Below, piece after piece: positions 1 to 6,055 of a stretch of 16,155 nucleotides of DNA (positions are counted from its first letter, which is position 1; the number at the start of each line of letters is the position of its first letter). The stretch is from contig CAZLTY010000091.1 in NCBI GenBank assembly GCA_964562575.1, positions 1 to 16,155 on the forward strand, given 5' to 3'. Made by a program: the position numbers and the translations under genes. This DNA is from SG8-4 sp964562575. Lineage in GTDB: Bacteria > Planctomycetota > Phycisphaerae > Sedimentisphaerales > Anaerobacaceae. The notes under the pieces were generated by a model, which searched no databases, had not been told where the DNA came from, and was given only the letters and a program-made list of their open reading frames with translations.

Positions 1-20
1 CGAAGGCTCCTTAGACACTT

Positions 21-36
21 GAAGGGGATACCGATG
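21..36 (+). promoter_or_regulatory. Shine-Dalgarno and start codon of the NACHT-FGE gene
   Basis: GAAGGGG at 21-27 is followed six bases later by ATG at 34-36. This favours ATG 34 over the in-frame TTG at 19, which overlaps the ribosome binding site. No in-frame stop lies between base 1 and this start, so an upstream start outside the window cannot be excluded. Confidence 0.55.
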
Positions 37-2682
37 GCGATTAAGCTACCCCTTGGTTCGCCATCGCCAGACCGATGCATACGATCCCACGGCCCGCAAG
101 AAGCCCGAGAGTCGCCAGAGCGTCCTCTGAGTTCTGAGCAACAATATGCCGCGCTTTTGTGTGAAGAACTGGGCACGATCCGCATGCTTGGCTCACCGGA
201 CATACCTAACATCCCGGTGGACCTGATGGATACATTTGTCTCCCTGGACATCTCAGCAACGTCGCCCGCTGAGTACCGGGGGAGTCTTGAGCAGAAGGAA
301 ATGACAGGCGAGATGGATCGGAAACTGACTCCTGAATCGGCTCTGAAGAAGACATTCGAGAAACATCGAATGCTGCTGATCCTGGGTGACCCCGGTTCCG
401 GCAAGACAACGCTTGTGAAATACTACGCCATGCGATGTCTCGAGGGCGAATATTACCAGGAGTTGGGTTTCCCCGAACCACCGCTCGTGACATACCTGCC
501 ACTCAGGGAGATCGGGTCGAAGAACGGGGAACTCTGCCCTCTGCACGAATGTCTGGCCAAGTGGGCTTCGCGACACTATATCAATATTTCGGCGGGTACA
601 TTTATGGATTGGCTCAAGAATCGCCAGACGCTCGTTCTGCTGGACGGTCTTGATGAAATAAGCGACGTGGACAGACGACGAGAGGTTTGCGATTGGATTG
701 ACCGTGCGGCGCAAGGATTGAGAAAGGCCCGCTTTGTGGTTACTTCCCGCTGGACCGGTTATCGCAAGGTTGATGGGATCGACCTTGGATTTAAACATCT
801 GCGAGCAGATGTGAGGGATTTCTCAGCAAAGCAACAGAAGGAATTCTTGGAGAAGTGGTTCGTAGCGGCTTGTTTGAAAGAGACGCATGACGAGAAAGTA
901 CCCGAGCAGCAATGGCAAGAGCGGCAGAAACAGCGGGGGCTTGACCGGGCCAGGGCTATCGTCGATTTTCTGGCGGAAGATGACAACAAAGGTGTTCAAG
1001 AACTGGCCGGAGTGCCGATGCTCTTGCAGGTGATTGCGATTCTGTGGAGGGAGCGTGAGAACCTGCCACAGGGACGCGCCGAACTCTACCAGGCAGCACT
1101 CAAGTACTTGCTGGACTACAGGGACCGACGCAGAAAGATAAAGCCTCTGTTATCGGCGACGCAGGCCCTTCGCATTCTGTGTCCGGTCTCATTCTGGATG
1201 CAGGAAAAATCGAAGGACGAGGTAATAAGGTCAGAGCTACACCGTCGGATACAACCCATACTCGATACGATGGACGACGAGGTAAACGCAGGGAGATTCT
1301 GTGAGAACCTGCGGGATCGCGCAGGTCTGATCGCCGACTACGGGGACGATGCCTACATCTTTCGGCATAAATCCTTCCGTGAGTACTTGGCGGGGCTGGA
1401 ACTGGTAACCCAGGCTCGCGTGGACTCGGCTTGTCTAAGCAGGATAGTCAAGCACTTCGACGAAGATTGGTGGGCGGAGCCGCTGCGGTTCTTCATGGGG
1501 GAGGTTGACGACGCACTGTTCGATCAATTCATGGAGAACTTCTTCAGAGACGATGTCAGTGAGGAGCTGGATCAGAAATCCTACAACCTGCTGCTGAAAA
1601 TGGTAGGTGAAGCGCCTCAGAGGCGGATTGACTCGCTGGAGAAACAGCTCAACGATGCCAATTCGACTGAGAATCAGCGCCGTTACATTGTGGATTGCCT
1701 CAAAACCATCGGTAGCAAGGCGGCTCTTGAGGCTGTCAAAGCGTTTGGAAAAAAGGAGGCCGATACAGAGGCAGGGAGCTTCGCCCAGAGCATTGCCGCC
1801 GAAGAACAGCCGGAGGTCATACAGGCAACAGAAGCCGCGATACCGGCAGACTTGTTCAAGATATTACCAGAGTCGTTCCGCAATCCTTTTGAGTTAAACG
1901 CTGAGTACATTCGCATTCCTGCCGGTTCATTCGAGTATTCGGTCCCCAAGAAGACCGAGCACGTGCCCGACATCTACTTTGCCAAGTATCCGGTTACGAA
2001 CAAGCGTTATCGCCGCTTCATAAGCTTCCTGGCAGGCGAGGAGGAGGGCCTGAGCGAAATACTGCCTACGTACCTGTTCTCCAAGAGGATGGTTGAGTTT
2101 GCGGCGACGATTGATGGCTTCAAGGACCATCCTGGAACCGATCTGAAACAGTGGGCCGATCTATTCCGTTCTACTTACGATCAGGAGAAACGTTTCAAGG
2201 GAGACGATCAGCCCGTAGTCTGTATTTCATGGTTTGCTGTGCGGGCGTATTGCTTCTGGCTTTCCGCTCTCGAACAAGCTGGCAGGGATTCGGCGTCGGG
2301 CGGCGGTTGCCAGCTCTATCGGCTTCCGACAGAGCTTGAATGGGAGTGGGCCGCCGGCGGAGGCAAACGCGAATATCCATGGGCAGCCGACAAGGGGTCC
2401 CCAAGTGATAAACTGGCGAATTATAATCAGAATGTCGGGGCCACGACGCCGGTCGGCCGGTACCCTGAAGGGGCTACGCCCCAGGGCCTGATGGATATGG
2501 CGGGAAATGTCTGGGAGTGGATGGAAAACTGGCACGAGAAATACCAGGGCGCAGCCCGTTGTTTGCGTGGCGGCTCCTGGCTCTGCCTCGAGAACTATCT
2601 GCGTTGCTCTGAGCGCCTCAGGAACAGCCCCGTCAACCGCGGCTACAGCGTGGGTTTTCGCGTAGTTCGTTCCCAGTCATGA
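34..2682 (+). CDS. NACHT-domain STAND NTPase fused to C-terminal FGE-sulfatase (formylglycine-generating-enzyme-like) domain
   Basis: Counting from the ATG at 34 (882 aa), a NACHT ATPase occupies about residues 90-455: Walker A GDPGSGKTT (118-126), Walker B with LLDGLDE (203-208), sensor-like VVTSR (235-239) and the NACHT-typical FRHKSFREYLAG (443-454). A helical stretch of about 150 residues follows, then an FGE-sulfatase/C-type-lectin-like domain (about 624-880) with IRIPAGSF, YPVTNKRY, YRLPTELEWEWAAGG, MAGNVWEWMENW, RGGSW and GFRVV. STAND NTPases with such tails are usually sensors or effectors in signalling or anti-phage conflict. In true FGE the catalytic pair is two cysteines five residues apart after GGS; here the first aligns with Cys851 but the second position is Leu856, so sulfatase-activating catalysis is unlikely and ligand binding more likely. 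AAGGGG six bases before ATG 34 supports that start. The frame is open to the left edge, so a longer N-terminus is possible. It stands alone, with no recognisable partner. Confidence 0.88.
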   Translation: MAIKLPLGSPSPDRCIRSHGPQEARESPERPLSSEQQYAALLCEELGTIRMLGSPDIPNIPVDLMDTFVSLDISATSPAEYRGSLEQKEMTGEMDRKLTPESALKKTFEKHRMLLILGDPGSGKTTLVKYYAMRCLEGEYYQELGFPEPPLVTYLPLREIGSKNGELCPLHECLAKWASRHYINISAGTFMDWLKNRQTLVLLDGLDEISDVDRRREVCDWIDRAAQGLRKARFVVTSRWTGYRKVDGIDLGFKHLRADVRDFSAKQQKEFLEKWFVAACLKETHDEKVPEQQWQERQKQRGLDRARAIVDFLAEDDNKGVQELAGVPMLLQVIAILWRERENLPQGRAELYQAALKYLLDYRDRRRKIKPLLSATQALRILCPVSFWMQEKSKDEVIRSELHRRIQPILDTMDDEVNAGRFCENLRDRAGLIADYGDDAYIFRHKSFREYLAGLELVTQARVDSACLSRIVKHFDEDWWAEPLRFFMGEVDDALFDQFMENFFRDDVSEELDQKSYNLLLKMVGEAPQRRIDSLEKQLNDANSTENQRRYIVDCLKTIGSKAALEAVKAFGKKEADTEAGSFAQSIAAEEQPEVIQATEAAIPADLFKILPESFRNPFELNAEYIRIPAGSFEYSVPKKTEHVPDIYFAKYPVTNKRYRRFISFLAGEEEGLSEILPTYLFSKRMVEFAATIDGFKDHPGTDLKQWADLFRSTYDQEKRFKGDDQPVVCISWFAVRAYCFWLSALEQAGRDSASGGGCQLYRLPTELEWEWAAGGGKREYPWAADKGSPSDKLANYNQNVGATTPVGRYPEGATPQGLMDMAGNVWEWMENWHEKYQGAARCLRGGSWLCLENYLRCSERLRNSPVNRGYSVGFRVVRSQS
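2557..2667 (+). other. C-terminal FGE/CLec segment resembling a DGR variable region
   Basis: The segment encodes the RxLRGGSW ... GFRVV closing motif of the FGE fold, the place where diversity-generating retroelements put their variable repeat. From 2581 to 2661, 17 of 27 codons end in C, and the residues at expected surface positions are mostly encoded by NNC codons (CTC, TGC, CTC, AAC, CTC, AAC, AGC, GTC, AAC, GGC, TAC, AGC). That is what adenine-directed mutagenesis of AAC codons would leave. No reverse transcriptase, Avd protein or convincing template repeat is in the window, so DGR targeting is a hypothesis. GC-rich codon use alone could explain much of the pattern. Confidence 0.3.
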
Positions 2683-2796
2683 CCAAAGGATGCTGTTACT
2701 CTGAAGTTCTGTCCATCTGATACTCTGAAAAAAACTGCAAACTTCTCTTTGAAACTATGAGAGGCGCGACAACCGCGGCTGGGTTGATCCGAAACA

Positions 2797-2811
2797 CTGC
2801 TGCGACAGCAG
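2797..2811. other. Small hairpin (CTGCTG-CGA-CAGCAG)
   Basis: A perfect 6-bp stem with a 3-base loop lies 115 bases after the NACHT-FGE stop codon. An overlapping AGCTT-GATAG-AAGCT hairpin follows. No T-tract follows on either strand, so it is not a convincing intrinsic terminator, but it is the nearest structured element downstream of the gene. Confidence 0.3.
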
Positions 2812-2929
2812 CTTGATAGAAGCTCAAGAAATGATGCTAAAAGGCTCTCGCCTCACGTTTGCTCGTTCGTGCATTCTCGCGTGTTTCGTAGTTCAAAAAC
2901 CAATTGGTTGCGGCCGAAGGGCGCGCCAC

Positions 2930-3145
2930 GTTAATTCGTGGTGAATAGAGAACCGTAATTGGTTCCTTGATCCTCTCGTTTCTGTGCTCTGTCAATCCGC
3001 GAAATCCGTGAAATCAGCGGTTTCGGTTTAGTGTCAATCGGTGGTCAATTGTCCTTTTCACTTTTTCAGTGTCCTCAGTGGATGTTTTGCCTTTTTCCGT
3101 TTGGCTTTTTACTTTCTCACTGCTCTCAGTGGCCCCTGTGATTGA
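2930..3145. repeat. Degenerate dispersed intergenic repeat
   Basis: Short related phrases recur: CAGTGTCCTCAGTGG near 3067-3081 and ACTGCTCTCAGTGGC near 3119-3133 are diverged copies of one unit, and AATCCGCGAAATCCGTGAAATCAGCGG (2995-3020) contains internal near-repeats of gaaatcCGTG/gaaatcaGCG. The style matches the separate stretch at 12297-12345 (ACCACGAGAAAGAGAATTAGC). I infer a dispersed non-coding family; copy number elsewhere in the genome cannot be seen here. Confidence 0.4.
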
Positions 3146-3251
3146 CTATTGCCCTCTTCTTCTCGTTCATCTCTTGGCTGCAAAGCGGCAAAGTTCCGCA
3201 ATTGCTGCCAAGCACGAACCAGGCCAAGGCACGCCAGGGCCAGTCCACTGA

Positions 3252-3563
3252 TTGGACAATTGTCAGTATACCGGCTATTCACACGAGGAATTGACATCTC
3301 GGTCCTTGATAGAATTTGTCGACCCGGGGAGATCGAGAATGTTGACATTTGATCTGAGTTGTCCTATACTATGTGAGTTGGTTCTTGAGGCGGAGGCAGC
3401 CGAATGGCTGAGCGATGAAATCAGGGAAGAACACAGAATCGAAACGCAATGTATGATGTTGGGCGGTCTCATCGAGATCGATTCTGAGCCGCGACGCTGT
3501 AACAGGATTCCGGCCAAGGCGCCGCTGGAATGTGAAGTTCTTAGGGATGGGAATAAACAATGA
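3252..3563 (+). pseudogene. Histidine kinase remnant (PAS scrap, HisKA_3-region scrap, HATPase C-terminal scrap)
   Basis: The 103-residue reading frame (TTG start) is a patchwork of sensor kinase pieces. Residues 1-27 (DNCQYTGYSHEELTSRSLIE) are the opening of a PAS domain. Residues about 34-67 (DLSCPILCELVLEAEAAEWL, then SDEIREEHRIET) match the stretch between the phospho-His helix and the ATPase in NarX/DegS-type kinases, normally DLSPPILYELGLEAAxEWL. Residues 68-94 (MMLGGLIEIDSEPRRCNRIP, then KAPLE) match the very end of HATPase_c, normally LLGGxxEIDSxPGRGSRxTLxAPLE. The dimerisation helix, the phospho-His and the N, G1 and F boxes are missing. Its TGA overlaps the next gene's ATG (ATGA), as expected for an ancestral kinase-regulator pair. 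It cannot be an active kinase. Identification is by motif memory, not by search. Confidence 0.7.
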
Positions 3564-4003
3564 GCATAGGAGTGCTACTGGTTGACGACCACGCGATCAT
3601 ACGCGAGGGTCTGCGTTCGCTGCTCGAGAAACAGCCGGACACCGAAGTGCTGGCTGATACTGACGAGGGCAGAAAAGCACTTGAGCTTGTGCGGGAGTTG
3701 TCGCCGGACGTAGTTGTAATGGATGTAACTATGACCGGGCTTAATGGAATCGAGGCTATGCGCCTTATCACCGCCGAGTTTCCGCAGGTCAAGGTGATCG
3801 CCCTGTCGATACACTCGCAAAGAAGGTTTATCGCCGAAATGCTCAGTGCCGGAGCCGCTGGGTATATATTGAAGGAACGTCTGTTTGATGAGCTTGTCCA
3901 GGCGATACAAGCCGTGGCGGTCGGCGGCAGATACCTCAGTCCCAGAATAGCCGACTTTGTGGTTGACGATTATGTCACACGTCTGTCAACCACTGCCGAG
4001 TAG
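3560..4003 (+). CDS. NarL/FixJ-type response regulator, receiver domain only (HTH lost)
   Basis: The 147 aa form a complete receiver domain: acidic pair Asp9-Asp10, phospho-acceptor Asp55 in VVVMDVTMTGLNG, Ser83, and conserved Lys105 in GYILKE. The GGRYLSPRIADFVVDDYV stretch is the usual linker before a LuxR/GerE HTH, and NarL-family regulators are normally about 210 aa. The frame stops at TAG just after the linker, so the DNA-binding output is gone. The start is ATG 3560, overlapping the kinase remnant's stop, with a GGGATGGGA purine-rich site upstream. The receiver looks intact and could still be phosphorylated by other kinases. More likely this is the surviving half of a decaying two-component system. 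Confidence 0.85.
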   Translation: MSIGVLLVDDHAIIREGLRSLLEKQPDTEVLADTDEGRKALELVRELSPDVVVMDVTMTGLNGIEAMRLITAEFPQVKVIALSIHSQRRFIAEMLSAGAAGYILKERLFDELVQAIQAVAVGGRYLSPRIADFVVDDYVTRLSTTAE

Positions 4004-4142
4004 TCTCGACAGTCAGACAGGCAGGGGCTGTCCTGAGCATCGGCTTGCTCATCGAACGCGAAGATGGGACAAGACGACGGGCGAAATAATCCACGACGAC
4101 AAAGTCCACATGCTGGCCGATGAGCTTCTCGGAAAGAAATAG
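4004..4142 (+). pseudogene. Frameshifted remnant after the response regulator (possible start of its lost HTH)
   Basis: Immediately after the regulator's stop, the +1 frame reads SLDSQTGR, which resembles the (S)xLDSLTxRERE opening of a LuxR-type HTH. Removing one T from the TAG would join it to the receiver frame (TTAE-SLDSQTGR). Similarity ends after a few residues. The frame then runs to a TAG at 4140-4142 through an unrecognised tail (TGEIIHDDKVHMLADELLGK). I infer a frameshift plus a deletion that removed the helix-turn-helix. The origin of the tail is unknown. Confidence 0.4.
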
Positions 4143-4163
4143 GTTTGGCTCTTGAAGCGGCTC

Positions 4164-4838
4164 CTATGAGTCCTTGTTTTGCTTTATCTTGCTCTCTGTT
4201 CCCGCCATCAACCTTTTGATGTTTTCTCGATGTCGCACGATGACCATTACCGGTATCGCAATCGCCGTGACAACTACAGGCCACAGGTTGCCAAACTCCC
4301 AGCCGCGCACCAGGATTACGGCCAGGATCAGGGCCAGCGGAAAAACAACCGATGCAGCAATCGAAGCCAGGGAGACATAGCGCCATATCAGGACGACTAC
4401 CAGCCATGTCACCGCGAAAAACAATGCACAAACTGTAAAATAGGGCCAAAGGCCCAACGCTATGCCAAAACTGGTTGCCACGCCTTTGCCCCCTTTGAAT
4501 TTCACATATATCGGGAAGATATGACCCGTAATAGCGGCGCAACCGACCGCGAGCCATAACCAGAGCAGGATGACTTGCTCGCCCTGTGATTGACCTGAGA
4601 CGCCTTTGGCCAGCGGCAGTGTCGCGAGCATCGGAATCAGGCCTTTGAGCACGTCGAGAGCGAAGCAGAAATAGGCCCATTTTCTGCCGAGGGCGCGCGA
4701 GACGTTGGTCGCACCGATATTGCCCGAGCCGATCGAACGCAAATCCTTGCCGTGTGCTTTGGCAATGAGCAACCCGAACGGTATCGAACCAAGCAGATAA
4801 GCGGCAACTATGGCGAGCGGGAAGACTTTGTAAGTCAT
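4164..4838 (-). CDS. plsY: Glycerol-3-phosphate acyltransferase PlsY
   Basis: PlsY is an integral inner-membrane enzyme that transfers acyl groups from acyl-phosphate to glycerol-3-phosphate, giving lysophosphatidic acid, the first step of phospholipid synthesis. The 224-aa product has the family's three loop motifs: GSIPFGLLIAK (about 17-27), the GSGNIGATNVSRALG block (37-51) and GHIFPIYVKFKGGKGVAT (about 105-122), then RHRENIKRLMAGTE near the C-terminus, with hydrophobic segments between them. Its ATG overlaps the stop of the preceding glycosyltransferase by four bases (ATGA), so it is translationally coupled as the last gene of the LPS operon. The tail after the last motif is short and lysine-rich. 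Location at the end of a lipid A/heptose cluster is unusual. Confidence 0.96.
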   Translation of the reverse strand: MTYKVFPLAIVAAYLLGSIPFGLLIAKAHGKDLRSIGSGNIGATNVSRALGRKWAYFCFALDVLKGLIPMLATLPLAKGVSGQSQGEQVILLWLWLAVGCAAITGHIFPIYVKFKGGKGVATSFGIALGLWPYFTVCALFFAVTWLVVVLIWRYVSLASIAASVVFPLALILAVILVRGWEFGNLWPVVVTAIAIPVMVIVRHRENIKRLMAGTESKIKQNKDS

Positions 4839-6031
4839 CTTTGGTCTTTTCTCTCCAATATGGATTCATAAAGCTCGTTCAACTGCCCGGCGGCTCGACT
4901 GATAGAAACATTATCTTTGAGATTGTCCTCGGCAATTGCCTGCGATGCATCCCGGAGGTTGTCCGTGTCGGTGAAATGAGCGACCGCTTCAGCAAGTGAG
5001 CTGATATTCTCAGGGGTTTCGATCACTCTGCCGTGCCGGCCCTTTACAAACAGATCGGTCGCGCCGTTGAATCGGGTCGTTATCACCGGCTTGCCGGCCG
5101 CCAGGGCCTCGAGAATGAACCTGCTGGAAGGATCGTAAAAGGTAGGCAGCACGGCGACATCGACTATCGACAGAACGTTCTGAATATGACTGACACGGCC
5201 GAGGAAGACGACTCTCCTTCCCATCGTCGGTACGTTAAGTTTGCGTGCGAGCTCAGCGTACTTGAGTTTCTTGCCGCCTCCAACGACAATCAAATGACCT
5301 TTGCGCCGCCTCTCGTGACGCGCCGCCACGGACATTGCTCTGATCAGAGGCGCCAGTCCCTTTAGTCGGAAATTATTTGCCACGAACAGAAATAGAACCG
5401 GGTCATCGGATTCTTTGATGCGCAGTTTCGCCAATACCTCTGCGCGGAGTCTGTCGGCCTGATCCGTGTTGATCGGTCTGCCGGTCTTGACGCCGTTCGG
5501 TATGGTTACTATTCGCCGCTCATCGGTGCCGTAGCGTTGTTTGAACTGCTCGGCGACGTACCGCGAAAGGGCGGCGATGACCGGCCCGTCCGCTCTCTGT
5601 GCCAGCTTGCGTTCGGCGTGTACCAACACGGTCCGGCGCCAGTTAGTGAAGGCCGTCAATTTCTTATATCTTTCGACAAACCTGTTCTCGTAACTGGCGG
5701 CATTGCGCAGGATGGACTCGGCATAGGCTCCCCCGCGCGGCTGATAGACGTTGGCGAATTCAAAGGGCAGGGCGCTGTGAATAATCTCATAACTCCTCTG
5801 CGACAGGTGCTCCTTCAACGCCTTTTCGAAAGTGAAATAAGCAACACGTCTGCCTGCGCGGTTCGGGCACAGAATATGGACATTGCTCGTGTCCGTTCGG
5901 CCCTTCGCGGCAATGACATCCACTTCGAGATCAAGGGCCGACAGTGCCGCCGCCAGCTCGAGGACCGAGCGTTCGGCGCCCCCGAGAGCTACATTTGCCC
6001 GTTCTATTATGATTGCGACTTTTCTTTTCAT
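4835..6031 (-). CDS. Family 4 glycosyltransferase, WaaG-like (probable LPS core)
   Basis: The 398-aa product has the GT-B fold signatures of GT4 enzymes. The N-terminal part has GGAERSVLEL (17-26) for acceptor binding. The C-terminal part has FVANNFRLKGL (216-226), IVVGGGKK, a VVFLGRV strand and DVAVLPTFYDPSSRFILEAL (291-310), the nucleotide-sugar site that normally carries the E-x7-E motif; here the first Glu is Asp300 and the second Glu308. The ANNFRLKG phrase and overall layout recall WaaG, which adds glucose to heptose II of the LPS core. Neighbours (heptosyltransferase upstream, heptose genes beyond) fit that role. The exact sugar donor cannot be read from sequence. The start follows the previous stop by 24 bases and the stop overlaps plsY. 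Confidence 0.88.
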   Translation of the reverse strand: MKRKVAIIIERANVALGGAERSVLELAAALSALDLEVDVIAAKGRTDTSNVHILCPNRAGRRVAYFTFEKALKEHLSQRSYEIIHSALPFEFANVYQPRGGAYAESILRNAASYENRFVERYKKLTAFTNWRRTVLVHAERKLAQRADGPVIAALSRYVAEQFKQRYGTDERRIVTIPNGVKTGRPINTDQADRLRAEVLAKLRIKESDDPVLFLFVANNFRLKGLAPLIRAMSVAARHERRRKGHLIVVGGGKKLKYAELARKLNVPTMGRRVVFLGRVSHIQNVLSIVDVAVLPTFYDPSSRFILEALAAGKPVITTRFNGATDLFVKGRHGRVIETPENISSLAEAVAHFTDTDNLRDASQAIAEDNLKDNVSISRAAGQLNELYESILERKDQR

Positions 6032-6055
6032 CGCAAAATGCCAATCGTAGTCTTC

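Larger units (their letters stand above)
2683..3251. other. Gene-free spacer with decayed repeat-like sequence
   Basis: I see no credible gene in these 569 bases. They hold a small hairpin without a T-run (2797-2811), a perfect 12-base palindrome AACCAATTGGTT (2898-2909) followed by an imperfect GC hairpin (about 2911-2925), and from about 2930 a run of phrases repeated with variation: attCGTGGTGAAT, CTGTGCTCTGTCAATCCGCG, GAAATCCGTGAAATCAGCGG, CAGTGTCCTCAGTGG and CTGCTCTCAGTGGCCCCTGTG. They look like remnants of a dispersed intergenic repeat rather than regulatory sequence. A stretch at 2767-2786 partly matches the end of the upstream gene. Confidence 0.6.

Noticed and set aside
253..798. A 181-codon open frame antisense to the NACHT domain
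   Set aside because: The sense strand carries the Walker motifs; the antisense frame has no recognisable domain or ribosome binding site and is a shadow of codon bias.
3069..3251. A small hydrophobic 60-codon frame in the left spacer
   Set aside because: It covers the decayed repeat phrases, lacks a ribosome binding site and its hydrophobicity comes from T-rich repeats.
2683..3251. A complete DGR template repeat or reverse transcriptase next to the NACHT-FGE gene
   Set aside because: No AAC-rich full-length copy of 2557-2667 and no RT motifs (such as the YxDD box) were seen; only a short partial match at 2767-2786 exists.
3255..3264. GACAATTGTC palindrome as an operator
   Set aside because: It lies inside the kinase remnant, is only 10 bases, and has no promoter beside it; chance is adequate.
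4004..4163. An intrinsic terminator between the convergent response regulator and plsY
   Set aside because: No stem of useful length followed by a T-run was found on either strand.
3970..4869. A 299-codon open frame on the minus strand over the plsY region
   Set aside because: It overlaps plsY in another frame, its arginine/cysteine-rich product resembles nothing, and PlsY motifs in the competing frame are unmistakable.
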